Shown here piece after piece: positions 1 through 8,926 of a stretch of 36,548 nt of DNA. The first letter of the stretch is position 1, and every line of letters starts with the position of its first letter. Source of the DNA: Bacteroidales bacterium (GTDB taxonomy: Bacteria > Bacteroidota > Bacteroidia > Bacteroidales > UBA1715). Made by a program: the position numbers and the translations under genes. Below the pieces are notes generated by a model. That model was not told the origin of the DNA and ran no database searches. It was given only the letters and a program-made list of their open reading frames with translations. The stretch spans positions 1-36,548 of the forward strand of contig JAQICB010000125.1 of NCBI GenBank assembly GCA_027858745.1. The letters are read 5' to 3'.

Positions 1-417
1 TTATCAAGGCAAATTATTGAATAATAGCGAGCTATTGTGAAATAATTTAACGCAGAAAAACTGTTTTTTATGCAAAGCATACTTTTCCCGCTTATAAACA
101 GCAATCTTCAGCTCAAAAATAATTTAAAATAATCCGTTATTATTTCATTATTTTTGATTGAACCTCACTATTTATAAGCGTTCTGAACCTAAAAAATTAT
201 ATCGAACTCAGGGTAATAGTTATTTTGCGAGAGTAATGCTTTTTTATGATCTTTTACTTGTCGTGAAATTATTCATGAAATTGTATGAACATCTCACATT
301 GTAATGCAAAATGAAATAATAAAAGACAATCTCATTCGTAACATCTAATTTTAATTAATTTCATATGCCAACGGGGGGTGAAATAATTAGCATAGGGGGG
401 TACGTTTTAGGAAAATC
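1..417. other. Non-coding region downstream of hemE
   Basis: I see no supportable gene here. The track has no ORF of 60 codons or more, and no tRNA-like cloverleaf is apparent. A short inverted repeat, AATAGC-GA-GCTATT, lies at 23-36. It could be the 3' hairpin of a gene to the left of the window, but no T-run follows. Two runs of six G (373-378 and 395-400), 16 nt apart, stand out in otherwise very AT-rich DNA. They lie just past the hemE stop, so they would fall in the 3' untranslated region of the heme transcript. Confidence 0.5.
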
Positions 418-1455
418 TCACCGTCCCCAATCAGTATCCTTCACCCAATCTACAATAAACTTTGCTTTTACATCAGATAATCCGGGCATAAATCCGTGAC
501 CGAGATTGAAAATCCAGTTTTGGTTGGTTCTTCCGAATGCTTTATACGATTCGAGAGTTTTACATATATCATCTTCTGATGCATATAAAAGGCGGGGGTC
601 GATATTTCCTTGTATGCCAATTTCGGGATGTAATAATCTTCGGGCTTCATCTAAGGGTGTTTGCCAATCAATACTCACAAAATCGCCATGCTCGGGGGTC
701 AGCTCTTGTAAGCCGATACCAATTCCTTTCGGGAAAAAGACAAAAGGCATATGTTCTTCACGTGCCTTGCGAACCATGCGTGATACATGAGGTAAGACTA
801 ATTTTTTATACAGATTAAAGGGAATAAGTCCGGCATGTGTGTCGAATAGTTGAAACATATCAATATTGTGGTCTGTTTGTGCCGACATATATTCTATTGA
901 GATGTCTGTAATAATCTGAAGTAAGCGATCAGTTTCCTTCGGATGTTGATAGATAAACTGTATTGCATCAGGAAAATCTGCTTTTTTATGAAAGCCTTGC
1001 AGCATGTAGAGTAAGACCGTAAAAGGAGACCCGCAAAAACCGATTAATGCAGTATTGTCATCTTTTTTTTCTTGAATTGCGTCAATAACATTATAAATAT
1101 ACTGCAATTTCTCTGTATCGGCTTTAAGTAATGATGAAGGTGAATTCGTTGAAAGCAGTGATTTTGAAAATTCAGGACCAGAATCGGGGAATTGCACATC
1201 CAGTCCTAAAGCCTGAGGAATTACTAAAATGTCTGAAAACATAATTGCTGCATCAACGCCTAAGTCTTCAATAGGCATAAGTGTAACATCCGCAGCAAGT
1301 TGCGGATCACGCATGAGTTCTCGAAAAGAATATGATTCTTTTAATGCACGATACCGCGGTAAAATTCGTCCCGCCTGTCGCATAAACCACACCGGAGGGC
1401 GTTCTGTTGCTTCGCCGCGAAGTGTGCGTTTGAGTATATTATCATTATTTGTCAT
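418..1455 (-). CDS. hemE: Uroporphyrinogen decarboxylase
   Basis: This cytoplasmic enzyme decarboxylates the four acetate side chains of uroporphyrinogen III to give coproporphyrinogen III in heme synthesis. The 345-residue length is normal for the family. The N-terminal signature PVWFMRQAGR (residues 21-30) supplies the arginines that bind substrate carboxylates. The conserved GFCGSPFTVLLYML, GIQGNIDPR and GHGFMPG segments follow. It is the last gene of a minus-strand run hemB-hemL-hemE. Its ATG overlaps the end of hemL by 11 nt, which suggests translational coupling. No intrinsic terminator is obvious after the stop. The identification is secure. Confidence 0.96.
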   Translation of the reverse strand: MTNNDNILKRTLRGEATERPPVWFMRQAGRILPRYRALKESYSFRELMRDPQLAADVTLMPIEDLGVDAAIMFSDILVIPQALGLDVQFPDSGPEFSKSLLSTNSPSSLLKADTEKLQYIYNVIDAIQEKKDDNTALIGFCGSPFTVLLYMLQGFHKKADFPDAIQFIYQHPKETDRLLQIITDISIEYMSAQTDHNIDMFQLFDTHAGLIPFNLYKKLVLPHVSRMVRKAREEHMPFVFFPKGIGIGLQELTPEHGDFVSIDWQTPLDEARRLLHPEIGIQGNIDPRLLYASEDDICKTLESYKAFGRTNQNWIFNLGHGFMPGLSDVKAKFIVDWVKDTDWGR

Positions 1456-2758
1456 ATAATTCTTGTTTTACTGATTGTAAAGCAACTTTATGAGCAGAAA
1501 TGGTTTTTTCAATATCTTCAGGAGAATGAGCTAATCCGAGGAATGCCGCTTCGTATTGTGAGGGAGCGTAATAGATTCCCTCATGTAATGAAGTCCTGAA
1601 AAAGTGCATATACGCATCAATATTGCATGTCGATACGTCCGTAAAGGAATTCACGGCGGGATGATCGGTGAAAAATTGCGTAAACATAGAACCAACACGG
1701 TTAAACACAATAGGAATACCGACCGCTGAAATATTTTCACGAATGCCGGCTTCGAGTATTTCAGCAGATTTTTCGAGTTGCTCGTACCATTCAGGATGAG
1801 TATTAAGTAGGTGTAGAGTGGTGTACCCAACAGCCATGGCAAGCGGGTTCCCCGAAAGTGTACCCGCTTGATACACCGGCCCCTTAGGAGCCAAATGTTC
1901 CATTATTTCTTTTTTTCCGCCGTATGCACCTACCGGCATACCGCCGCCGATAATTTTCCCGAAACAGGTTAAGTCAGGGGTAATATTAAATCGTTTTTGA
2001 GCACCGCCCGAAGAGAGACGAAATCCGGTCATTACCTCATCAAAAATAAGAAGAGCACCATACTGTGCACATAATTTTTGAACTGCTTCTAAAAAGCCGT
2101 TTTGTGGCACAATCACCCCCATATTTCCGGTTACCGGTTCTATTATCACCCCTGCAATATCTTCGGGATATTCCCGAAAAAGGGATTCAACAGATTCAAT
2201 TTCATTATATTTTGCGAGTAATGTATCTTGTGCAACACCTTCTGTTACCCCCGGTGAATTGGGATTTCCGTGCGTAAGAGCACCAGAGCCGGCCTGAATT
2301 AAAAAACTGTCGCCATGACCATGATAGCAGCCTTCAAATTTTATAATTTTATTACGTTTAGTATATCCGCGTGCGAGACGAACTGCACTCATTGTTGCTT
2401 CGGTACCTGAATTTACCATACGCACTAAATCAACAGACGGAACCATGCGGGTAACTAATTCTGCAATGCGGGTTTCTATTTCTGTTGGTGCACCAAAACT
2501 AATACCTTTGTGCATAGTTTCGTTGAGGGCAGAAAGCACCTCATCGTGTGCATGTCCCAATATTGCCGGTCCCCACGAAGCAACATAGTCAATAAATGTA
2601 TTTCCGTCAATATCAGTTATTTTAGAACCTTTAGCTGAATCAATAAATAAAGGATCAATGCCGGTGTTTTTGAATGACCGTGCCGGAGAGTTTACCCCGC
2701 CCGGAATATACTTTTGTGCTTCCGTAAAAGCCCGTGAACTGTGAGAATTGCTAATCAT
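1445..2758 (-). CDS. hemL: Glutamate-1-semialdehyde 2,1-aminomutase
   Basis: A PLP-dependent class III aminotransferase-fold enzyme that converts glutamate-1-semialdehyde into 5-aminolevulinate, so this organism makes heme precursors by the C5 (glutamyl-tRNA) route. At 437 residues it has the usual family length. Visible motifs are VNSGTEATMSAVRLAR (about residues 115-130), the YHGHGD loop (145-150), the IFDEV segment with the PLP-contacting Asp (238-242), and the Schiff-base lysine in FGKIIGGGMPVGAYGG (K268). It lies 9 nt downstream of hemB and overlaps hemE by 11 nt, so the three are very likely one transcript. Glutamyl-tRNA reductase (hemA) is not in the window. Confidence 0.96.
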   Translation of the reverse strand: MISNSHSSRAFTEAQKYIPGGVNSPARSFKNTGIDPLFIDSAKGSKITDIDGNTFIDYVASWGPAILGHAHDEVLSALNETMHKGISFGAPTEIETRIAELVTRMVPSVDLVRMVNSGTEATMSAVRLARGYTKRNKIIKFEGCYHGHGDSFLIQAGSGALTHGNPNSPGVTEGVAQDTLLAKYNEIESVESLFREYPEDIAGVIIEPVTGNMGVIVPQNGFLEAVQKLCAQYGALLIFDEVMTGFRLSSGGAQKRFNITPDLTCFGKIIGGGMPVGAYGGKKEIMEHLAPKGPVYQAGTLSGNPLAMAVGYTTLHLLNTHPEWYEQLEKSAEILEAGIRENISAVGIPIVFNRVGSMFTQFFTDHPAVNSFTDVSTCNIDAYMHFFRTSLHEGIYYAPSQYEAAFLGLAHSPEDIEKTISAHKVALQSVKQELYDK

Positions 2759-2767
2759 AAAAAAAAT

Positions 2768-3736
2768 TTATACTAATTTTGAAATAATATCTTGTGTGTG
2801 ATAACTTATTATTATATCCGCCCCTGCTCGTTTCATAGATTGGAGCATTTCCATAACCAATGATTCTTCGTCTATCCATCCTTGCAAGCCAGCAGCTTTC
2901 ACCATTGAATATTCACCACTTACGTTATATGCAGCAACAGGTACATGTACTTGTTCCTTAATCGTTTTTATCACGTCGAGGTAACTCAGTGCCGGTTTTA
3001 CCATCACAATATCAGCACCTTCGGCAATATCCAATTCCACTTCCCGGATAGCTTCGCGAACATTCGGCGGATTCATTTGATATGTTTTTCTGTCGCCAAA
3101 CTGTGGTGAACTTTGTGCTGCATCGCGAAACGGACCGTAAAATGCAGAGGCATATTTCGCCGAATATGACATAATTGGTATTTTCTCAAAATTTCGGGTA
3201 TCTAATTCTCGACGGATAGCACCAATGCGGCCATCCATCATATCACTCGGAGCAATCATATCAACTCCTGCCGAGGCTAAGGAAACGGACTGCTTCTTGA
3301 GTGTCTGTAGAGTCAAATCATTATCCACATCACCATCCACAATTGTTCCGCAATGTCCGTGAGTAGTGTATTCACAATTGCATACGTCAGCTATGACAAA
3401 TAAATTGGGTACCTGTTTCTTTATAAGTCGAATGGCGTTTTGAATGAGACCATCCTCTTCGCATGCACACAACCCGGTATCATCTTTTTTATCCGGAATG
3501 CCAAATAATATAATTGAGGTAACACCGCTTTCATACAATCGCTTACATTCGTCAATTACAGTGTCTGTTGAAAACTGAAAAATTCCCGGCATAGAGGAAA
3601 TTTCGCGGGTGATGCCCGAACCAAAATGAATAAAAACAGGCATAATCAAATCGCTACGATGCACATGATGTTCTTGCACCATATTCCGAAGCGTTGCATT
3701 GTACCGTAATCTGCGAAGACGTGTATTTGGAAACAT
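2768..3736 (-). CDS. hemB: Delta-aminolevulinic acid dehydratase (porphobilinogen synthase)
   Basis: Condenses two 5-aminolevulinate molecules into porphobilinogen. The 322-residue TIM-barrel protein keeps both active-site lysines: K194 in YSAKYASAFYG and K247 in VMVKPALSYLD. It also has the cysteine-rich metal loop CNCEYTTHGHC (C119, C121, C129), which marks the zinc-dependent subclass rather than the Asp-rich magnesium-only class. It sits directly upstream of hemL, whose product feeds it substrate. A 48-nt gap separates it from the nuclease-like gene upstream, so it may share that transcript or have a weak promoter of its own. I see no exact TANNTTTG in the gap. Confidence 0.96.
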   Translation of the reverse strand: MFPNTRLRRLRYNATLRNMVQEHHVHRSDLIMPVFIHFGSGITREISSMPGIFQFSTDTVIDECKRLYESGVTSIILFGIPDKKDDTGLCACEEDGLIQNAIRLIKKQVPNLFVIADVCNCEYTTHGHCGTIVDGDVDNDLTLQTLKKQSVSLASAGVDMIAPSDMMDGRIGAIRRELDTRNFEKIPIMSYSAKYASAFYGPFRDAAQSSPQFGDRKTYQMNPPNVREAIREVELDIAEGADIVMVKPALSYLDVIKTIKEQVHVPVAAYNVSGEYSMVKAAGLQGWIDEESLVMEMLQSMKRAGADIIISYHTQDIISKLV

Positions 3737-3784
3737 AAGGTATTATTTTTGGACTAAAATAATAAAAAAATAGAACTGAGCCGA

Positions 3785-4765
3785 TTATTTCAGCTTTTTT
3801 TGCATGCGAAACATAATTGGCAAATGGTCACTATATCCCCCGAGATAATATGAACCACGATATGTTCGTCGTGGTGCTGTTTTTCCGTTTTTGAACTCTT
3901 GCAACATAAAATCATGCGAAATGATTGAAAAATAATAGCTGTGATTTTGTGACATGGTTTCTGATATATAACAATGGTCCAATTCATTCCACACGCTTTT
4001 ATACACATATGTTCCTTCATGCAATGAATCAGTAACTTTTATTATTTTATTTTCAGAAAGACTTGAAATTAATAATTGTGGAGCATCGTTATGAGGATAA
4101 TCATTAAAATCTCCCAAAATAACAATTTGGGCATGAGGTTTATTGTCATACACCGTACTAATTGCATCTATCAATACATTCATTGCCGCAATTCGTTTGT
4201 ATTCGCTTTGAGCCGTACCGCCGTATCGAGAAGGAAAATGACACATAAATACATGTATGGTATCATTCCACTCACGTATAATACCGGTAACATGCAAAAT
4301 ATCGCGTGTTCGCAGTTGTGGCTGTTTTTTAAATCGCACCGGCAGAGCTGTATCGTGCAATACTTGAAACGTTTCCGGATTGTACGCCATTGCTACATCT
4401 ATTCCCCGACGATCCTCCGATTCGTGGTGAATAATGCTGTATCGCATTTTCGACAATACTGTTTTTCCCACCAAATCACGGAGACATTTTTTATTTTCAA
4501 TTTCAGCCACACCAATTATATCAGGCGGATTCCATTTGCCGGCAGCGATAATAACTTTTGAGAGATTGTTGAGTTTTTGGTAATATCTCCATGTATTCCA
4601 TTCTTTAGAACCTTCAGGTGTAAATTCACCGTCACGAACCTGTGGGGAATTTATAGTGTCAAACAAATTCTCGACATTATAAAAAAGTAGAGAAAAAGGA
4701 GCATTCTGTTGAGCAGAAGCACTCAGACTTAGTATGAGAAGCCAAAAAATAAGTATATTATTCAT
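3785..4765 (-). CDS. Secreted endonuclease/exonuclease/phosphatase-family protein
   Basis: The protein has the metal-dependent EEP fold (DNase I-like). Catalytic-type motifs are NVENLFDT (from residue 30), AEIEN with the metal-binding Glu (87-91), GDFND (218-222) and the C-terminal SDHLP (312-316). An N-terminal signal peptide (MNNILIFWLLILSLSASAQQ) suggests export to the periplasm or outside. The track starts the ORF at 4786. I prefer the ATG at 4765 because it begins the signal peptide cleanly and overlaps the preceding stop by only 8 nt. Substrate cannot be read from sequence: DNA, RNA and phosphoester or lipid substrates all occur in this fold. It lies between a surface lipoprotein gene and hemB on the same strand. 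Confidence 0.85.
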   Translation of the reverse strand: MNNILIFWLLILSLSASAQQNAPFSLLFYNVENLFDTINSPQVRDGEFTPEGSKEWNTWRYYQKLNNLSKVIIAAGKWNPPDIIGVAEIENKKCLRDLVGKTVLSKMRYSIIHHESEDRRGIDVAMAYNPETFQVLHDTALPVRFKKQPQLRTRDILHVTGIIREWNDTIHVFMCHFPSRYGGTAQSEYKRIAAMNVLIDAISTVYDNKPHAQIVILGDFNDYPHNDAPQLLISSLSENKIIKVTDSLHEGTYVYKSVWNELDHCYISETMSQNHSYYFSIISHDFMLQEFKNGKTAPRRTYRGSYYLGGYSDHLPIMFRMQKKLK

Positions 4766-6173
4766 TACTAAAAAATTCATATGCACCGAGGTCAGGTTTT
4801 CCGTCTTCTATGCGCGACTGTTCTCGAATATCAAGTGGTACATCGGTAGCAATTTCTATGTTGCCGGTATCTTGAGCTTGCGATAAGGTGTCGAGCGTAA
4901 AAATATCTTCATGTATATTTCGAAATAAATTTTCTGTGGCATCATATTCAAAGCTCTCAGTGAAATATTCTGCTAAATCACCGGTAATATCCTGTTTTAC
5001 CAAACAATTGGAAAACGAAACCGGTAATGACTCTTCATTGAGAGACGAGATTTCAATTTCATTTTTCATTTTGCCAACAATAATTGAATTGGCACAGGAA
5101 AAGGATTCTAACAGAAGAGAGCTTTCGGTAGATAAATTATAATTACTAATGTTTACCGACGGTACATAATTTCTGCCACTGATTGTTCCCGTATTTACAA
5201 TAGTTATATGTTTAAACGAATATGTGCCGCCTTGCAATGCCATAATGTAGTTGTTTGCCTGAGCAAGGACACAATTTGAGCTTTCGATAGATGCATTTTG
5301 TGCAAAAATAACATTCGACGACATTCGTCTGATAATAGTATTGTGCAGAGAAAGAGAAACCTGAGATTCTTCGGTACCATAAATAAGCAACCCGTTTACC
5401 CCATTTTGAATAATTGCATAATTAATAGTGTTATTTGTACTTGTTTTGGAAAAAATAATACTTCCCCATTGCCCGGGTAACATTTCAAAAGCTTGTTCTA
5501 TGCGGTTCGACGAAAATGTAACCGGTTTATCATGTGTCCCGTTTATGAGTAATGTGCCATTAATAATAAGATTGGCGTATTTATGTAAATACACCCGCAC
5601 TCCCGCCTCAATTGTGAGGGTGTCGCCTTGGTTAATTACCAACGAATCTTTTATTATGTATGGTTTCGCCGACGATAAGGTAATGCTTCCCGACGTTTCT
5701 GAACCACAATAAATAACATCTTGACCACTCACCGTAATCGGGATAAAATCGACGTTTGTATTATATGAAATAATGAGGGAATCTGTTGTTCCAACAAGAG
5801 TGTCAACCGTATTTTCATCTAATAATGCTTGTAAAAATATATAGATGCTGTCGTCTGCAGCAATGTGGATGTTCGAAAATGTTGAACTCGAAACCCCATT
5901 CACATTTAATAAAAACTCGGAACTATCAGCATGCAAAAGACGTATAGATTCAATAGAAATATCATTGGAATGCGGATTATAGATTTTTATATTACGAGTA
6001 ATACTTCCGGTTTGGGTAAAAATTGTGTCGAAAGAAATTTCAGGTTCAGAAAAATTTAATTTTTTTTCTGCTGATGTTATGATATCATCTTTTGTGCAAG
6101 AACCAAGCCCTGATAATAGGACTAAGGTTAATATAGTCAGGTGATTGTAGATTTTGAAAGAGTAGTTTGACAT
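4758..6173 (-). CDS. Lipoprotein with right-handed beta-helix domain
   Basis: A 471-residue predicted surface or periplasmic lipoprotein. The signal peptide ends in a lipobox (LGSC, lipid cysteine C26). Residues of about 40-150 look like an Ig/ASH-type beta domain (NIKIYNPHSNDISIESIRL). From about 170 the protein shows repetitive short strands typical of a parallel beta-helix, including ILINGTLLINGT-like turns and WGSIIF. It ends in DLGAYEF, a motif often seen at the end of such Bacteroidota proteins. Beta-helix proteins often bind or cleave polysaccharides, but no catalytic residues can be assigned. It is the first gene of the minus-strand run ending at hemE, and its stop overlaps the nuclease-like gene. 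Confidence 0.75.
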   Translation of the reverse strand: MSNYSFKIYNHLTILTLVLLSGLGSCTKDDIITSAEKKLNFSEPEISFDTIFTQTGSITRNIKIYNPHSNDISIESIRLLHADSSEFLLNVNGVSSSTFSNIHIAADDSIYIFLQALLDENTVDTLVGTTDSLIISYNTNVDFIPITVSGQDVIYCGSETSGSITLSSAKPYIIKDSLVINQGDTLTIEAGVRVYLHKYANLIINGTLLINGTHDKPVTFSSNRIEQAFEMLPGQWGSIIFSKTSTNNTINYAIIQNGVNGLLIYGTEESQVSLSLHNTIIRRMSSNVIFAQNASIESSNCVLAQANNYIMALQGGTYSFKHITIVNTGTISGRNYVPSVNISNYNLSTESSLLLESFSCANSIIVGKMKNEIEISSLNEESLPVSFSNCLVKQDITGDLAEYFTESFEYDATENLFRNIHEDIFTLDTLSQAQDTGNIEIATDVPLDIREQSRIEDGKPDLGAYEFFSNE

Positions 6174-6195
6174 ATGTATGGATAAAAAATTTATA

Positions 6196-6203
6196 CAAAT
6201 TTA
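6196..6203 (-). promoter_or_regulatory. Candidate -7 element upstream of beta-helix lipoprotein gene
   Basis: On the minus strand this reads TAAATTTG, an exact match to the Bacteroidota -7 consensus TANNTTTG, about 22 nt upstream of the start codon at 6173. No good -33 TTTG lies at the expected distance, so only half of the promoter signature is present. If real, it would head the lipoprotein-nuclease-hemBLE transcript. Confidence 0.4.
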
Positions 6204-6234
6204 TATAAGAATACGGTTTCTCATTCATAAATAT

Positions 6235-6266
6235 TTTGTATTTTTTCAATTAAATAAATATCTTTG
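6235..6266 (+). promoter_or_regulatory. Promoter of the SiaB-like/SiaC operon
   Basis: A full Bacteroidota-type promoter: TTTG at 6235-6238, a 20-nt spacer, then TATCTTTG at 6259-6266 (exact TANNTTTG). The predicted transcription start is near 6272, leaving a leader of about 20 nt before the GTG start at 6294. It is divergent from the minus-strand lipoprotein/heme block. Confidence 0.65.
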
Positions 6267-6293
6267 TTAGAATATAAGAAAAAATAAATAATC

Positions 6294-7409
6294 GTGGCAA
6301 GCGAAAAACTTGAAGATATAACATATAGTTTTAAATTGTTTGAGGGTATGCAGAAAGACAATCTCGGATATATTTATCGAGGTCTGTTTACTCAAAACAT
6401 TACTGATAATATTATTTCTCTTGCAGAGAATAATTTAGAAACTAGTGGTGAATCTTCAAAAATCAAAAAGAGAGTTTTTTCTATAATGGTAGAGTGCTTG
6501 CAAAATGTGACACGACACCAAACGCCGAAAGATTTACCTGTAGAAGATCCGGAACAAGCAGGAATTTTTGTGATTCAAAATCATAATCAGGCATATCAAA
6601 TAACATCAGGAAATGTTATTGAAAAAGGCTTAATTCCAGGATTACAAGGTATGCTTGAGCAAATTAACAGTTTAGAAAAAGAAGAATTAAAAGCATATTA
6701 CAAGAAAATTTTAGAAGACGGGAGTATTTCTGATAAAGGTGGTGCAGGTTTAGGGCTTATAGAAATGGCTCGAAAATCAGGTAACAAATTATTTTTTGAT
6801 TTTAAAGATTTAAGCTCGCAGCTGTCGTATTTTTATCTTCATACTGCTATTTCAAAAGATTCAGAAAACACTTTTGATTCTATAGATTTGAATAATATTA
6901 AAAATTTGCATGAAATTATTATTCAAAAAAATATCATGCTTATTTTTAATGGTTGTTTGAATCAAGATAGCCTTATTAGTTTATTGTCTATAATCGAAAG
7001 TCAATCGATTGGAGCAGTTGAGGTTAAAAAGAAATTATTTAATATTATGGTTGAAATGCTCCAAAATATTGTAAAACATGGAGTGAAAAAGGGAGATGAA
7101 TTAGGTGGCAATCCCGGAATTTTCTTTTTGTCAGAGAATAAAAATTCATATACATTAAGTACGGGAAATTATATTTCAAAAGACATGGTAAAGCCATTTT
7201 CAGAAAAATTAGATCATGTCAATTCCTTAGAGGGAGACGATTTAGACATGTTCTACACAAAACGCTTGCTGAATTTTGATATTGACAGCAGCAAAGAAGC
7301 CGGACTCGGAATCATTGATTTACGTATGAAAAGTGGCAGCAAATTGTTATATTCTTTTTCAGACATTAATGATTCTATTTCGTTTTTTTCATTACAAGTA
7401 ACTATATAA
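6294..7409 (+). CDS. Tandem SiaB-type (DUF6272) GHKL protein kinase
   Basis: The protein contains two homologous copies of the SiaB-like kinase domain, roughly residues 1-187 and 200-371. Each has an N-box-like helix (MVECLQNVTRH, N71; MVEMLQNIVKH, N258), a TSGNVIEK/STGNYISK strand and a glycine-rich lid (GGAGLGLIEMARKSG; EAGLGIIDLRMKSG). SiaB proteins are normally about 180 residues with one domain, so this is an internal duplication and fusion in which both halves look intact. SiaB phosphorylates SiaC in a partner-switch pathway, and a SiaC homologue follows 2 nt downstream. The start is GTG. The usual phosphatase (SiaA) and diguanylate cyclase (SiaD) are not in the window. Family placement is by motif recognition, not a search. 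Confidence 0.78.
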   Translation: MASEKLEDITYSFKLFEGMQKDNLGYIYRGLFTQNITDNIISLAENNLETSGESSKIKKRVFSIMVECLQNVTRHQTPKDLPVEDPEQAGIFVIQNHNQAYQITSGNVIEKGLIPGLQGMLEQINSLEKEELKAYYKKILEDGSISDKGGAGLGLIEMARKSGNKLFFDFKDLSSQLSYFYLHTAISKDSENTFDSIDLNNIKNLHEIIIQKNIMLIFNGCLNQDSLISLLSIIESQSIGAVEVKKKLFNIMVEMLQNIVKHGVKKGDELGGNPGIFFLSENKNSYTLSTGNYISKDMVKPFSEKLDHVNSLEGDDLDMFYTKRLLNFDIDSSKEAGLGIIDLRMKSGSKLLYSFSDINDSISFFSLQVTI

Positions 7410-7411
7410 CT

Positions 7412-7792
7412 ATGAGGCCATTAATTATTGAAAAAACAGATGAAACTCCGGAAATAATTTTAAATCCGGACGCGAATACCTATAAAATATCGTATCGTTC
7501 GTTGCCTGAAAATGCGAATGGCTTTTATGCTCCCGTTTTTCAGTGGCTCGAAGAGTTTGCACAATCGCCGATAGAAGATATTCAATTTGTTTTTGAATTG
7601 GAATATTTTAATACAGCGTCTGCGAAACAAATTGCGAAAATTTTACTTATTCTTGAAAAGATTTATCAAAAAACTGATTTGGAAATCGTGTGGCGATACA
7701 AAAAAGAAGATGTAGATATGATGTCGTCAGGTATTCGCTATTCTAAATTATTGGATGTTGAGTTTTCTCTTGAAGAGGTTCCTGATAATTAA
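7412..7792 (+). CDS. siaC: SiaC-family regulatory phosphoprotein (DUF1987)
   Basis: A 126-residue small cytosolic protein with the SiaC pattern: RPLIIEKTDETPEIILNP at the start, SLPENANGFYAPVFQWLEEF in the middle, then FELEYFNTASAK. Thr68 in that last motif matches in number and context the threonine phosphorylated in Pseudomonas SiaC, as I recall it. In the known system unphosphorylated SiaC binds and activates a diguanylate cyclase. It starts 2 nt after the tandem kinase gene, so the two are translationally linked and are probably kinase and substrate. The output partner in this organism is unknown. Confidence 0.85.
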   Translation: MRPLIIEKTDETPEIILNPDANTYKISYRSLPENANGFYAPVFQWLEEFAQSPIEDIQFVFELEYFNTASAKQIAKILLILEKIYQKTDLEIVWRYKKEDVDMMSSGIRYSKLLDVEFSLEEVPDN

Positions 7793-7935
7793 AATAATAT
7801 ATGCTGTATGTGTATATAACGTCGGGTCGATACGATTTTTCGGAAATCTTCAGTTGTGTGTAAAATGCTGATTTTCTCTTTGATTTATCCGACCAAAAAA
7901 AATACGTCGAGTTGACGTTTTATAAATTCGTATTC

Positions 7936-8910
7936 ATGAGCACATATTTTTTTACCGATTGTATATCCGATGATTTAAAACGATTTAATTCTTTATTTAA
8001 AAAAGAAGTCCGTTCAAAAAATAGTCTTTTCTCTCTCATTACTTCGTATATTTTAAGAACAAAAGGGAAGCAACTTCGTCCGACTCTTGTTTTTTTAACC
8101 GCAAAAATGTGTGGCGGTATTACCGAAGCAAGTTATTCGGGAGCGTGTATGGTTGAGTTAATGCATACAGCAACTCTTATTCACGATGATGTGGTTGATG
8201 ATGCGATAAAACGTCGCGGTTTTTTTTCAATTAATGCTCTTTGGAAAAATAAGGCAAGTGTTCTTATGGGTGATTATTTTTTGGCAAAAGGTCTGTTATA
8301 TGCTCTTGAACGAAATCATATTTCCTTATTGCATATCATTTCAACTGCGGTGAAAGAAATGAGTGAAGGTGAAATTTTGCAAATAGAAAAAAATAGGTCG
8401 TTTTCGAATAATGAAGAAACATACTATGAAATAATCGAGAAAAAAACCGCAAGTTTATTTGTTGCAGCTATGAATGCAGGAGTCGAATCAACTGCTCTTG
8501 CAAGTGAGCAAACAAAAGAGAAGGTGAGCGAAATGGCTCATTTTATGGGACTTGCTTTTCAAATAAAAGATGACCTTTTAGATTTTTCTAAAACTTCATT
8601 GACTGGTAAGCCAACATGGAATGATTTGAAAGAGCAAAAAATGACTCTGCCTATTATTTATGCATTAAGCCAAGCTCCGCATAAAGAACAAAAACATATC
8701 GTAAAACGCTTCTACAATAAAAAGTATACGACAGCGGATTATAAGGAAATTATCAGTTTTATTTCTCAATACAAAGGATTTGAATATGCCGAACGTAAAA
8801 TTGAAGAACTCTGTTCAAAAGCACAACAAATAGTTGAAACATTCGAAGAATCGGAAGCCCGTGATGCCTTTCTTAACTTGATATCGTATATTTCTACTCG
8901 TGAAAAATAA
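7936..8910 (+). CDS. Polyprenyl (octaprenyl-type) diphosphate synthase
   Basis: A trans-isoprenyl diphosphate synthase of about 324 residues that elongates allylic diphosphates with IPP, probably for the menaquinone side chain. Both aspartate-rich motifs are visible: HDDVVDDA (residues 84-88) and KDDLLD (212-216). KGKQLRPTLV and GDYFLAKGL are also present. The track begins at a TTG at 7912, but I prefer the ATG at 7936, where the conserved N-terminal region starts. Chain length cannot be assigned with confidence. The 143-nt gap upstream separates it from the siaC homologue. Confidence 0.9.
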   Translation: MSTYFFTDCISDDLKRFNSLFKKEVRSKNSLFSLITSYILRTKGKQLRPTLVFLTAKMCGGITEASYSGACMVELMHTATLIHDDVVDDAIKRRGFFSINALWKNKASVLMGDYFLAKGLLYALERNHISLLHIISTAVKEMSEGEILQIEKNRSFSNNEETYYEIIEKKTASLFVAAMNAGVESTALASEQTKEKVSEMAHFMGLAFQIKDDLLDFSKTSLTGKPTWNDLKEQKMTLPIIYALSQAPHKEQKHIVKRFYNKKYTTADYKEIISFISQYKGFEYAERKIEELCSKAQQIVETFEESEARDAFLNLISYISTREK

Positions 8911-8926
8911 TAAAAACATCATTCGA

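Noticed and set aside
4076-4561. 161-aa plus-strand ORF
   Set aside because: Lies wholly antisense to the EEP-fold gene, whose motifs are clear; no signal, domain or promoter of its own.
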